From positions 308,448 to 372,447 of the forward strand of contig DLHI01000035.1 in the NCBI GenBank assembly GCA_002483135.1: 64,000 bases of DNA, in the 5' to 3' direction. Position 1 is the stretch's first letter; the number at the start of each line of letters is the position of its first letter. The notes below the pieces were generated by a model. It had not been told where the DNA came from, made no database searches, and worked only from the letters and a program-made list of their open reading frames with translations. Both the position numbers and the translations under genes were made by a program. Below, piece by piece: positions 8,035 to 16,706 of this stretch. This DNA is from Hyphomonadaceae bacterium UBA7672 (GTDB lineage Bacteria > Pseudomonadota > Alphaproteobacteria > Caulobacterales > Hyphomonadaceae).

Positions 8035-9818
8035 CGCATGGCGCTCCAGGGTTTGCTGAGCAGGCCTGCGCAATTGATCAGGCCGACCAGCGAATAGGTC
8101 TGGGGAAAATTCCCCCATAGTTCTCCGGTGACCGGGTCGATGTCTTCCGAGAGCAGGCCAGCCGCCGTGCGTCGCGACAGCATCTCCTCGAACAGTTCGC
8201 GCGCATCAGTCGTGCGCCCGGTCATGTGCAAGGCTTCGATCAGCCAGAAGGTGCACACGTTGAATGCTGTTGCGGGCAGGCCGAAATCGTCCTCATGAGC
8301 ATAGCGCAGCATGTGCGAACCGCGCCGCAGCCGCTTTTCGACGGCCGCCAGCGTGCCCGTGAATCGCGGATCTGCCGGCGACAGGAAGCGCAGGTCGAGT
8401 AGCTGCAGCAAGCTGGCGTCGAGCTGGTCTCCCGTGAGCGTTGCCGACATATAGCCTCGCGCGTCGCTCCACGCAGAGGCCTCGATCCGCGTGCGGATCT
8501 GTAGCGCCCGATCCGTCCAGAACGCTGCGCGGTCTGGCATGTTCAATGCACCCGCCGCCATTGCCAGCCGGTCGCAAGCCGCCCAGCACATGGCGGCTGA
8601 GTAGGTGTGGACATCCTGCTTCGTGCGCAGCTCCCACAGCCCCGCGTCTGGTTTGTCGTGCATCGCCCATGCGTGCTCGCCCACGCGTTCCAGCGCCGCA
8701 AAATCCTCGGGTCCTGACGGACGCAGCAGGCGATGGTCGATGAAGGCCTGCACGCTGGAGAGCACGATCTGGCCGTAGGCGTCGTGCTGCACCTGACGGT
8801 AGGCATCGTTGCCGACGCGCACCGGCCCCATGCCGCGATAGCCGCCGAGGCCGTCTTCGATGCGTTCTTCAACGCAGGGTTCGCCCAACACGCCATAGAG
8901 CGGCTGAATGTGCCCGGCGCCGGCCGCATCGACGATGTTGCGCAGATAGGCGAGATATCCCTCCAGCACGTCGAGCGCGCCAAGCCGGTTCAGCGCCTGC
9001 ACCGTGTAGTAGGCGTCGCGTATCCAGCAGAAGCGGTAGTCCCAATTGCGCTGCGAGTTTGCATGCTCGGGGATCGAGGTCGTCAGCGCCGCAACAATCG
9101 CGCCAGTTTCCTCGTGCTGGCAGAGCTTCAGCGTGATGGCAGAGCGGATCACCACATCCTGCCACTCGGCGGGAATGGCGAGGCCACGGACCCAATGCCG
9201 CCAACCTGTCTCCGTATCCGCGAGCATCTGATCGACCGTGGCGCCCAGCGGGCCGACGAAACTTTCATCGGGGCCCAGGAAGAAGTGCAACGGCTTTTCG
9301 ATGCGAAAGGCGCGTTCCTCGATCACCATGCCGACCGGCGCCGTTGTCGACAGGCGCAAGTTCCACCCAGGAGCACAAAGGCGGATGTGGTTCGACCCCA
9401 TGATCCGCTCAACATCGGGACAGCCCCAGCTGTGCGTGGGGCGCAGCCGCACACGGATGCGAGGGCTTCCGCATATGGGTCGCACGATCCTCGCAAAGGC
9501 CATGGGCCGATACGTGCGATCATGGCGTTCGATGCGCGGAGAAAAGTCGACAACTTCTATGGCATTGCCAGCGCTGTCGGTATGTCGCGTGACGAGAATG
9601 GGCGTATTGCGGATGTAGGCTTGGTCAGTACTGACGCAGTCTTCGAGGTCGATGGACCAAGCTCCGGTGTCCTGCGCGCCATCGCCCGCCAGCAGGCTGG
9701 AGAAAGCCGGGTCGCCGTCGACGCGCGGTACGCAGGCCCAGACGAACCTGCCCGCGCGGTCTATCAGCGCGCTCACCTGACAATTGCCGATGGGCCAGAG
9801 GTCGAGTGACGCCGTCAT
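8031..9818 (-). CDS. Glycoside hydrolase family 15 protein (glucoamylase or trehalase-like)
   Basis: The 595-residue product has an N-terminal beta domain (DLWPIGNCQVSALID, then FVWACVPRVDGDPAF) and the (alpha/alpha)6 barrel of GH15. NWDYRFCWIRDA, near the middle, carries the first catalytic acid region, and GLLSEDIDPVTGELWGNFPQ near the end carries the second. GH15 enzymes cleave alpha-1,4-glucans, isomaltodextrins or trehalose. No signal peptide is seen, so it acts in the cytoplasm. It overlaps both otsB and otsA by ATGA, so a cytoplasmic trehalase or a role in balancing trehalose and glycogen seems likelier than extracellular starch breakdown; this is inference from context. Confidence 0.9.
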   Translation of the reverse strand: MTASLDLWPIGNCQVSALIDRAGRFVWACVPRVDGDPAFSSLLAGDGAQDTGAWSIDLEDCVSTDQAYIRNTPILVTRHTDSAGNAIEVVDFSPRIERHDRTYRPMAFARIVRPICGSPRIRVRLRPTHSWGCPDVERIMGSNHIRLCAPGWNLRLSTTAPVGMVIEERAFRIEKPLHFFLGPDESFVGPLGATVDQMLADTETGWRHWVRGLAIPAEWQDVVIRSAITLKLCQHEETGAIVAALTTSIPEHANSQRNWDYRFCWIRDAYYTVQALNRLGALDVLEGYLAYLRNIVDAAGAGHIQPLYGVLGEPCVEERIEDGLGGYRGMGPVRVGNDAYRQVQHDAYGQIVLSSVQAFIDHRLLRPSGPEDFAALERVGEHAWAMHDKPDAGLWELRTKQDVHTYSAAMCWAACDRLAMAAGALNMPDRAAFWTDRALQIRTRIEASAWSDARGYMSATLTGDQLDASLLQLLDLRFLSPADPRFTGTLAAVEKRLRRGSHMLRYAHEDDFGLPATAFNVCTFWLIEALHMTGRTTDARELFEEMLSRRTAAGLLSEDIDPVTGELWGNFPQTYSLVGLINCAGLLSKPWSAMR

Positions 9819-10567
9819 GTCGTGGCCTCCAGGCCCGCGCGAAGCCAGGCGAGCGTCGCGCCGACGTTCGGCAGGCGCCAATCCGCATGGGTATCCCGCG
9901 GCTCGCCCACGAGGATGCCGGCGCCGCCGAGTTTCCGGGCCATCGCAAAAGCCGGCTCGTCATTGTCGTCGTCGCCAAGGAAGACGGGCGTTCCACCGTG
10001 CATGGGAGGGGCGGACATGAACGCAGCAAGCGCATCGCCCTTGTTCGTCGCTGAGGCCTTCAGCTCGACCACCATCTTGCCCGGCTGGAGCACGAGGCCG
10101 GTTTCCGTCGCCAGGCGGCTGGCGAGCGCGTGACTTTCGTCTGCGAGGTGTGGCGCGGTGCGGTAGTGCAGGGCGGTTCCGTACGGCTTGTCCTCGACGA
10201 GGAGACCCGCGTGTTGCGCGCAGAACGCGCGTAGTGCGGCTAGCGCATGGTCGAGCACCTCAGGGCGTACTGGCTGATTGGTGCGGCCATCGGCCCAGAG
10301 CTGCTCCATCCCATGGCTGCCGCCGATGTTCAGCGCGAGTCCGGGAAAGAGGGCTGCCACCTCCCGTGCACTTCGGCCGCTGATCAGCGCGACCCGGCCT
10401 TCCAGCTTCTCCTGCGCCAGGCGCACCACGTTGATGGCGGCCGCGCTCACAATCACCGCATGCGGCGACGCCGCCAGCTCAAGCAGCGTGCCGTCGATGT
10501 CCAGAAACAGGCTGGCTCGCTGCAGCAGCTGCGGCGGAGGCTCGAAATTGTCTATGAAATCAGGCAT
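9815..10567 (-). CDS. otsB: Trehalose-6-phosphate phosphatase
   Basis: OtsB removes phosphate from trehalose-6-phosphate to release trehalose. The 250-residue protein is a HAD-superfamily enzyme: Asp23 and Asp25 in FLDIDGTLLE are the nucleophile and general acid, ALISGRS is motif II, and FLGDDDNDEPAF is the magnesium-binding motif IV. The HGMEQLW segment belongs to the cap that recognises the sugar. It is the first gene of the minus-strand trehalose operon, with the ATGA overlap to the GH15 gene. GGAG four to five bases before the ATG serves as ribosome binding site. Confidence 0.94.
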   Translation of the reverse strand: MPDFIDNFEPPPQLLQRASLFLDIDGTLLELAASPHAVIVSAAAINVVRLAQEKLEGRVALISGRSAREVAALFPGLALNIGGSHGMEQLWADGRTNQPVRPEVLDHALAALRAFCAQHAGLLVEDKPYGTALHYRTAPHLADESHALASRLATETGLVLQPGKMVVELKASATNKGDALAAFMSAPPMHGGTPVFLGDDDNDEPAFAMARKLGGAGILVGEPRDTHADWRLPNVGATLAWLRAGLEATT

Positions 10568-10633
10568 ATCGCTCCATGTCCCAAGGCTATACCTAGGGCG
10601 ATATGGAGCTAGCTCAACCCTCGCGGCCGATTT

Positions 10634-11140
10634 TCAGCCGCAGCCAAGTTTCATGAAGACGCGGGTTGAAAGATCGAGGAAGGCCGCCTGGCTTTCTTCG
10701 AGCGCGCTCATCCAAGGCAGGTACGCGGCGCGCGCGACGTCCTCGAAGCCGAGCTTGCGATAGAAAGGTGCGTTCCACGGGGGATCGCGGAAGGTCGCGA
10801 GATAGATGTCGCCAGCGCCGGTCGCGCGCGCAGCGTCAACGAAGGCCCGCACCAGTGCCGTCCCGACGCCGCGTTTCTGAAAAGCGGGATCGACGTCGAG
10901 TTCATGCAGATAGGCATCGCGCTCCTGCCATTCGCCGATGGCGAACCCGGCAATCCGACTGTCCACCTCGCAGACGAAGGATAGTCCAGCCTTTATTGCG
11001 GCGATGTGATCAGTGAGCGAAACCACAGCCATGCGGTCGATGTCGATGAGGCCAGTGTCGCGAAACAGCTCGGCCGCAGTGCGCTCGATCTCCTGCAGAC
11101 GGAATATCTCCGCAGACACTGACGGTCGGATCACCGTCAA
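10634..11140 (-). CDS. GNAT family N-acetyltransferase
   Basis: This 168-residue protein has a GNAT core: strand 4 with LHELDVDPAFQKRGVGTALV (acetyl-CoA pyrophosphate loop QKRGVG) and a C-terminal FYRKLGF motif. The start is TTG at 11140, whose TG overlaps the stop of the upstream FAD gene as TTGA; no better start gives the first beta strand MTVIRPSVSAEI. Coupling to the FAD monooxygenase suggests the two act on the same small molecule, but the acceptor is unknown. A 67-base gap separates it from otsB. Confidence 0.82.
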   Translation of the reverse strand: MTVIRPSVSAEIFRLQEIERTAAELFRDTGLIDIDRMAVVSLTDHIAAIKAGLSFVCEVDSRIAGFAIGEWQERDAYLHELDVDPAFQKRGVGTALVRAFVDAARATGAGDIYLATFRDPPWNAPFYRKLGFEDVARAAYLPWMSALEESQAAFLDLSTRVFMKLGCG

Positions 11141-12462
11141 GACGCCATGCTCCCCTGCAAGGCTGTGAAGAATCTGATGCCGATGGCGCCTTCCCGCAGG
11201 GCGTCAGCCGACTCCAGCATGTGAACCAGCCTGTAGCGCAACGTGCGAAATTCAAGATCTTCATCGGCCAGCCGGCGCAGTGTTGCGGCCACGGCGCGGT
11301 TCATCGCGTAAGTGGCTGGCCGCTCCCCCTCGGTCTCCTCGTAAACATAGTCCGAGTTGATCGACAGGCTCCAGGCGCGGCCTGAAATTTCGCCCGCAAG
11401 CCGGAGATAGGCGGAGGCAAGACCGTCCAGCCCCGTGCTCTCGGCTGCGCGCGTGTCCAGCAGTGTCGCGAGCGCGTCGGCTTCGCAGGCGGCGACTGTC
11501 ATGCCTTGCCCGTAAGTCGGGTTGACGCTGCTCAGCGCGTCGCCGATCAGGAGCAGGCGTTCAGGCCACTTGGAAGCTTCCCACACCTTTCGGCGCGTTG
11601 CGGCGGGCTTGCGGAAGGTCTTGAGCTCGCTGAGCGGTTCGGCGTCGCGCACACGGGCATAGATCGCAGGATCGAACTGTTCGGCATAGGCGAGCATTTC
11701 CGCGAGCGAGCGTGGCGGTGAATCCTTCCCGCGCGCGCCGACGGATAGAATCCACTGATCGCCTTCAATCGGCAGCAGGAAGCCGAAACGCTTGCCGGGC
11801 GGGCCCGGCAGAAGGAAGTAGCCCTGGCTCTCTCCCTTGTACGCTTCGGGCTGGCGAAAGCGCACGGTGGAATAGGCGACGTTGATGCGCACGTCTTCGG
11901 TCTCAAACGCGGCGTGGCCGTCAACGACCAGTTGGGAGAGCAGCGGCGCATTAATACCAGACGCGTCGACAACCAGATCGGCGAACAGGCGTTCTCCATC
12001 CTCGAGTTCAACGCCCGTGCAGGTCCCGCCGTCGACGATCAGGCGCTTCACCGGGGTCTCAGTGCGGATGCTGACGCCGGGCAGGGCGGCCACGTGTGCA
12101 CGGACGACGGCCTCGTAGGCCGGGCGCGACAGGGAGGTGACGTCAAAGCCGGCGTCGCATTCGGCCATCCAGCCGCCGAAATCGAACACCTTCACGTCGC
12201 GGCCCACCCGCATCCGCCTCGCGCCCGCTGCGTAGAAGCCCTCGGTGACCCCAGAGAGCAGCCGTTCGAGCGCCTGTTCGCCGGCCTTGAGTAACTGGTG
12301 CAGATGGGCGCCCTGAGCGGCGCCAATGCGCACCTGCGCGCCGTCGGGCATGCTGTCCTTGTCGAGCACAACGACCTCGCCGAAGCGCCCGGCCAGCGCG
12401 GCAGCTGCCGCCAGCCCGGCTATCCCGCCGCCGGTCACAATCGCGCGCTCGCCAGATTTCAT
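11137..12462 (-). CDS. FAD-dependent monooxygenase-like oxidoreductase
   Basis: The 441-residue product opens with a Rossmann dinucleotide motif (VTGGGIAGLAAAAAL) and an acidic residue ending strand 2 (VVLDKD). DLVVDASGINAPLL is the DG-type NADH/FAD motif, and LLIGDALSSVNPTYGQGM is the FAD ribityl-binding GD motif. It resembles the geranylgeranyl-reductase/epoxidase-like branch of group A flavoprotein monooxygenases. No membrane segment or signal peptide is seen. Its last codon overlaps the start of the GNAT gene. The region upstream (12463-12656) is shared with the divergent lemA. The substrate cannot be inferred. Confidence 0.8.
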   Translation of the reverse strand: MKSGERAIVTGGGIAGLAAAAALAGRFGEVVVLDKDSMPDGAQVRIGAAQGAHLHQLLKAGEQALERLLSGVTEGFYAAGARRMRVGRDVKVFDFGGWMAECDAGFDVTSLSRPAYEAVVRAHVAALPGVSIRTETPVKRLIVDGGTCTGVELEDGERLFADLVVDASGINAPLLSQLVVDGHAAFETEDVRINVAYSTVRFRQPEAYKGESQGYFLLPGPPGKRFGFLLPIEGDQWILSVGARGKDSPPRSLAEMLAYAEQFDPAIYARVRDAEPLSELKTFRKPAATRRKVWEASKWPERLLLIGDALSSVNPTYGQGMTVAACEADALATLLDTRAAESTGLDGLASAYLRLAGEISGRAWSLSINSDYVYEETEGERPATYAMNRAVAATLRRLADEDLEFRTLRYRLVHMLESADALREGAIGIRFFTALQGSMAS

Positions 12463-12656
12463 TGCCTTGCCCGTTCGTCATCGCCCAATTGCCGGTCTGC
12501 CGAACCTAAGCCCGCTGTCGGGCGCGTCAAACCCGCTATCTGGTCCAAAAAGCGGGGTTTACCGCGATTGTGCCGCGGCACTGGATTCGCCGCTGCGATG
12601 CGGTACGTTACGCGCGGTCTGGGAATCGTCCGGACGGATGCAAGGGGCCGTACGTC

Positions 12657-13226
12657 GTGGATAATCTGACTCTCTACATCGTCCTGGGCGTGGTCGCCCT
12701 GATCATCATTTCGATCATCGTGATCTACAACGGACTGGTCGCCAAGCGGCAGACCGTCAACGAGGCTTTCTCGGGCATCGATGTGCAGCTGAAGCTGCGT
12801 CGCGAACTGATCCCGAACCTGGTCGAGACCGTGAAGGGCTATGCGGCGCACGAGAAGTCGACGTTGGACGCCGTCATCGCCGCCCGCACCGCCGCCGCCA
12901 ACGCGCAAGGCCCTGCCGCCATCGGCGCGGCCGAAGGCGCTCTGTCCGGCGCGCTGGGCCGCCTGTTCGCGTTGGCCGAGTCCTATCCGGACCTCAAGGC
13001 GAGCTCGAACTTCCTGCAGCTGCAGACAGAGCTGTCGTCCATCGAGGACAAGGTCGCCGCCGCACGCCGCTTCTACAACTCGGCCGTCAATGACTACAAC
13101 ACGGCGATCGAGCAGTTTCCGGCATCCCTGATCGCCGGCGCCACGGGCTTCTCGGGTCGCGAGATGTTCGATGTGGGCGAGACCGAGCGCGCGCAGCTCA
13201 ACGTTGCGCCGCAGGTGAAGTTCTAG
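12657..13226 (+). CDS. lemA: LemA family membrane protein
   Basis: The 189-residue protein has one N-terminal membrane helix (LYIVLGVVALIIISIIVIY) and a cytoplasmic four-helix bundle with the LemA signature VQLKLRRELIPNLVETVKGY, AHEKSTLDAV and a C-terminal NDYNTAIEQFPASLIA block. The function of LemA is unresolved. The start is taken as GTG at 12657, preceded by AAGGGG, because the longer in-frame version adds an arginine- and cysteine-rich stretch with no family match. The following GNAT gene starts three bases after its stop, so the two probably share a transcript. Confidence 0.9.
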   Translation: MDNLTLYIVLGVVALIIISIIVIYNGLVAKRQTVNEAFSGIDVQLKLRRELIPNLVETVKGYAAHEKSTLDAVIAARTAAANAQGPAAIGAAEGALSGALGRLFALAESYPDLKASSNFLQLQTELSSIEDKVAAARRFYNSAVNDYNTAIEQFPASLIAGATGFSGREMFDVGETERAQLNVAPQVKF

Positions 13227-13229
13227 AGA

Positions 13230-13691
13230 ATGGCCGTCGTCGTCAGGGATTTCCGCCCCGGCGACGAGGCCGCCTTTCGCGATATCAATCTGGCCTGGAT
13301 CGAGCGCTACTTTGCGGTCGAGCAGAAGGATCGCGACGTTCTTGGCGATCCGCAGAGGTACATTCTCGATCCGGGCGGCGCGATCCTGGTGGCCGAGGAT
13401 GCAGGCGAAGCCATCGGCGTTGTCGCGCTCGTGGTGATGGGCGGCGGCTCGGTGGAGCTTGCGAAGATGGGCGTTCAGCCCGCTGCGCAGGGCAAGGGCG
13501 CCGGCAGAAGGCTGATCGAGGCGGCCATCGGAAAGGCGCGTGCGATGGGCATGTCGCGCATCTATATCGAAACCAATTCGGCTCTGGGGCCGGCGTTGAA
13601 GCTTTACCGCGACGCGGGCTTTGCGCCGCTTCATACGCCGCAGCCATCGCCCTACGCGCGCGCGGACGTGCAACTGGAGCTGTTCCTGTAA
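13230..13691 (+). CDS. GNAT family N-acetyltransferase
   Basis: The 153-residue protein shows the GNAT fold: VELAKMGVQPAAQGKGAGRRLIEAA contains the acetyl-CoA loop (QGKGAG), and IYIETNSALGPALKLYRDAGF is the C-terminal motif B with the conserved tyrosine. Its arrangement resembles the small GNAT acetyltransferases seen with MarR-type regulators, but no regulator is present. It follows lemA by three bases. Its 3' end faces bpt. The acceptor substrate is unknown. Confidence 0.85.
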   Translation: MAVVVRDFRPGDEAAFRDINLAWIERYFAVEQKDRDVLGDPQRYILDPGGAILVAEDAGEAIGVVALVVMGGGSVELAKMGVQPAAQGKGAGRRLIEAAIGKARAMGMSRIYIETNSALGPALKLYRDAGFAPLHTPQPSPYARADVQLELFL

Positions 13692-13713
13692 GTTCGGCTG
13701 GTCGGCGGATTGC

Positions 13714-14490
13714 CTAGACTTCGTGCTCGGCGAGCGGGCGCCAAGTCTGGCCGTCGAAGACTTCAAGCGGGCTGAAGTCCGATTTGTAGCCCATCTTCTC
13801 CGAGCCCTTCACCCAATAGCCCAGATAGACGTAGGGCAGGCCGAGTTCGGAGGCGAGGCGCACATGGTCTAGCACCATGTACGATCCCACGCTGCGCTCT
13901 GCCAGTTCCGGCCGGTAGAACGAATACACCATCGAGAGGCCGTCACGCAGGATGTCGGTGAGCGCGGCGGCCTGCAGGGCGCCGTCGTCTTCGGCGCCGG
14001 GCTGCACGCGGTTGCGGTATTCGAAGACCACCGTTCGCACGGGGCTTGCGTCCACCATGCCCGCATAGTCGCGGATTTCCATGTCGGTCATACCGCCGGC
14101 GGGATGGCGGTCATCAAGGTAGCGCTTCAGCAGGCGAAACTGTTCGCGGGTTGCGCGGGCGTTGATCGGCTCACGCTCCAGCATGGCGTTGCGCGCCAGA
14201 ACGCGCCTCCAGCGCCGCGTCATCTTGAACGCCGCAACGTCGATTCGCACCGACCGGCAGGCTCCACAGGCCTTGCAGGCGGGCCGGTAGGCGATGGTCT
14301 GCGAGCGGCGGAAACCAGAACGGGTCAGGCTGTCGTTCAGGTTGACCGCGCCATCCACCGCAAGGTTGGCGAAAACCTTACGCTCCATCTTTCCCGGCAG
14401 ATAGGGGCAGGGCTGTGGAGAAGTCAGATAGAACTTCATCTTGCGGACAAAGTCCGTCGGAATGAGGTCCTTGGTATCGGCTTCCTTCAT
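13714..14490 (-). CDS. bpt: Aspartate/glutamate leucyltransferase (Bpt)
   Basis: Bpt transfers leucine from leucyl-tRNA to proteins with N-terminal Asp or Glu, marking them for ClpS/ClpAP degradation in the N-end rule pathway. The 258-residue product carries the ATE N-terminal motif PQPCPYLPGKMERKVF, YRPACKACGACRSVRIDV with its cysteine cluster, and the C-terminal LPYVYLGYWVKGSEKMGYK segment. The start at 14490 (MKEADTKDL) gives the usual short N-terminus; the longer version to 14562 adds 24 residues without family support. It is followed on the opposite strand by the lemA-GNAT pair. Confidence 0.93.
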   Translation of the reverse strand: MKEADTKDLIPTDFVRKMKFYLTSPQPCPYLPGKMERKVFANLAVDGAVNLNDSLTRSGFRRSQTIAYRPACKACGACRSVRIDVAAFKMTRRWRRVLARNAMLEREPINARATREQFRLLKRYLDDRHPAGGMTDMEIRDYAGMVDASPVRTVVFEYRNRVQPGAEDDGALQAAALTDILRDGLSMVYSFYRPELAERSVGSYMVLDHVRLASELGLPYVYLGYWVKGSEKMGYKSDFSPLEVFDGQTWRPLAEHEV

Positions 14491-14581
14491 GATGATTCGA
14501 CTGTACTCGCGGCCGGGCAGGCAACGCCACAGGAAAATCTCACACGCTGTAAAGGGCCGCACCTTGCTGCGCGGCTGGCCC

Positions 14582-15484
14582 TCACAAGCCGTGGTCCGCA
14601 GGCATCACAGGCGCTTCATCGAGCAGGACAATGGATATCCGGCGGTTCGCCGGCAGGTCCGGATCGTCGGGATAAAGCGGTTCGCGGTCGCCCTTGCCGC
14701 TGACCTGATAGATGCGGTCGGCTTCCAGCCCTGATTTTTCCATGACCCGGCGCGAGGCGTTAGCCCGGTCGGCCGACAGGTCCCAGTTGCTATAGCCAGC
14801 CTTTCCCGGGGGCGTTGAGTCGGTGTGGCCAGAAATCGTAATCCGGTTCGGCAGTTGCGCCACGACCTTGGCGACAGTTTGCAGCAGCTGCTGCGTGCGT
14901 GGCAGGGGCTCGGCCGAGGAACCGGAGAACATGGCACGGTTCTCCTGATCGATCAGCTGGATGCGCACGCCCTCTGGCGTCTGGTCGACGATGATGTGCT
15001 TGGACAACTCCGCGAAGTCCGGCATCGCCTGCAGCGCCTGGCGCAGCGAAGTCTCCGCCGTGCGCATCAGGGCATCCTTGCGGTTGGCGAGGGCCTGGGC
15101 GAGAGCTTCTTCGGAAGGCTCGTGTGACGGCGCGGCTTCTTCCTCGGAGCCTTCGCCCGACTTCGTCCGGCGGGTCTCGCTGGACATTTCCTCGTCGATC
15201 TGGCGGTTCGACCCGGAAGCCCGCGCGCCATCTTCCTGGAACGCCGTGCCGCCCAGCAGGCCGTCAGATCCCTGCGAGGAGCGCGAGACGCTGGCAGGGG
15301 CAAAGTAGTCCGCGATGCCGCGCTTCTGCTCCGGCGACGTCGTGTTGATCAGCCACATCAGGAGGAAGAACGCCATCATCGCTGTGACGAAGTCGGCATA
15401 GGCGACTTTCCACGCGCCGCCGTGATGGCCACCGCCGATGACCTTCTTCACTTTCTTGATGACGACGGGCTTGTTGCCGCTCAT
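14582..15484 (-). CDS. motB: Flagellar motor stator protein MotB
   Basis: MotB anchors the proton-driven stator to peptidoglycan. The 300-residue protein has a basic N-terminus, one membrane helix beginning WKVAYADFVTAMMAFFLLMW in which Asp31 is the proton-carrying residue, a long polar linker, and a C-terminal OmpA-like domain (ITISGHTDSTPPG, then NWDLSADRANASRRVM). The start at 15484 (MSGNKP) fits the family; the in-frame ATG at 15535 would add 17 residues. No motA is adjacent, as in Caulobacter, where motA and motB are unlinked. A 91-base gap separates it from bpt downstream. Confidence 0.92.
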   Translation of the reverse strand: MSGNKPVVIKKVKKVIGGGHHGGAWKVAYADFVTAMMAFFLLMWLINTTSPEQKRGIADYFAPASVSRSSQGSDGLLGGTAFQEDGARASGSNRQIDEEMSSETRRTKSGEGSEEEAAPSHEPSEEALAQALANRKDALMRTAETSLRQALQAMPDFAELSKHIIVDQTPEGVRIQLIDQENRAMFSGSSAEPLPRTQQLLQTVAKVVAQLPNRITISGHTDSTPPGKAGYSNWDLSADRANASRRVMEKSGLEADRIYQVSGKGDREPLYPDDPDLPANRRISIVLLDEAPVMPADHGL

Positions 15485-15571
15485 GTTGAAATACGTCTTG
15501 AATTGGGTCTGGGCCGTTAACTCCTGCGTATACATCGCGTACAGTTAAAGGCGCGTGCACGGACAGGCAGC

Positions 15572-16081
15572 ATGAGCGATCCAAAAGCCCCAGAAACCTT
15601 CGATTCCGGCGATTACCGCCGAGCGCTGGGCGGGTTCGGCACGGGCGTCGCCCTCGTGGCGGCGCGGGATGCGGATGGCAATGCCCACGGCATGATCATC
15701 AACTCACTGACTTCAGTGTCCCTCAATCCCCCCATCATGCTCTGGTGTCTGGCCCGTGCGAGTTCAGTCTTCGAGATCTACACGCAGGCGCCCGCTTTCT
15801 CGCTGAACATCCTGCGCTCGGATGACCATGAAGTCGCCCGCCATTACTCCCGCCGCGGCGCCGACCGGATACTGCCGCTCGACCAGGTCTGCACGATGGA
15901 TACGGGGGCGCCTGTGCTCACCGCCGCCGTCGCCAGCCTCGACTGCCGCACGCGTCTGCGTCAGCCGATGGGCGACCATGAGGTGATCTACGGCGACGTC
16001 GTGGCCTATCGCGGTGATCCGGGCGTCGATGCCCTCGGCTTCTTCCGCGGAAAATTCGTGACCCTGAAGTCGGATGAATAG
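15572..16081 (+). CDS. Flavin reductase family protein
   Basis: This 169-residue protein has the split-barrel FMN-binding fold of short-chain flavin reductases: an N-terminal YRRALGGFGTGVALVAA strand-turn, GMIINSLTSVSLNPPIMLWCL for flavin binding, and a C-terminal DHEVIYGDVVAY region with the conserved histidine. Such enzymes reduce FMN or FAD with NAD(P)H, often for two-component monooxygenases. No partner oxygenase is adjacent. The RibD-like gene starts four bases after its stop, so the two are probably co-expressed. Confidence 0.87.
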   Translation: MSDPKAPETFDSGDYRRALGGFGTGVALVAARDADGNAHGMIINSLTSVSLNPPIMLWCLARASSVFEIYTQAPAFSLNILRSDDHEVARHYSRRGADRILPLDQVCTMDTGAPVLTAAVASLDCRTRLRQPMGDHEVIYGDVVAYRGDPGVDALGFFRGKFVTLKSDE

Positions 16082-16084
16082 CCC

Positions 16085-16639
16085 ATGGCCGCGGTTGGTG
16101 CATTCATCTCGCTCAGCCTGGATGGTTGCTATGCCGACGCGAATGGCGACATGAGCTGGGCCCACACGCAGGATCCTGAACAGGCAGACTTCACCGCGCA
16201 GAACGCCAGGGGCGGCTCCGGCCTGCTGTTCGGCCGCATAACCTACGAGATGATGCGCAGCTTCTGGCCCACGCCGGCGGCCGCCCAGATGATGCCGGAT
16301 GTGGCGGCCAGCATGAATGCGCTGCCCAAATTCGTCGCCTCGCGCACCATCGAGTCTGCCGATTGGTCAAACACCCAAGTTCTCGCAGGCGACCTGGTTG
16401 GGGAGGTGAAACGACTCAAGGCCGCCGGGCCGGACCTGACTATCCTCGGTTCAGGTAGCATAGTGGCGCAGTTGGCCGCCGCCGGCCTGCTGGATTCGCT
16501 GGACGTCATGCTGGTTCCCGTCACGCTGGGCGGCGGCAAGCGACTTTTCGACGGCCTGCCGCGCAGCCTCAGCTGGCGGCGCGAGGATGTCCGCCAATTT
16601 AGCAACGGTAATGTCTTCCTGCGCTTTCGCCCGGCCTAG
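16085..16639 (+). CDS. Dihydrofolate-reductase-like protein (RibD C-terminal domain)
   Basis: The 184-residue protein matches the RibD-C/DHFR-like fold: an N-terminal AFISLSLDGCYAD strand, GLLFGRITYEMM for NADPH contact, and LTILGSGSIVAQL followed by LDVMLVPVTLGGGKRLF. These proteins are stand-alone relatives of the riboflavin pathway reductase, usually of unknown substrate. It follows the flavin reductase by four bases, so a flavin-related role is possible but unproved. No nucleotide deaminase domain is present. Confidence 0.85.
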   Translation: MAAVGAFISLSLDGCYADANGDMSWAHTQDPEQADFTAQNARGGSGLLFGRITYEMMRSFWPTPAAAQMMPDVAASMNALPKFVASRTIESADWSNTQVLAGDLVGEVKRLKAAGPDLTILGSGSIVAQLAAAGLLDSLDVMLVPVTLGGGKRLFDGLPRSLSWRREDVRQFSNGNVFLRFRPA

Positions 16640-16706
16640 CGCCGCGTGATGACAACAGGCGGGCTAGGCGTGTAGTTGACCCGGAACTCGATTGGGAACG
16701 ACTGCT

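Noticed and set aside
10621..10650. Hairpin at the 3' end of the GNAT gene before otsB as a terminator
   Set aside because: The stem is only about five base pairs and no T run follows on the minus strand.
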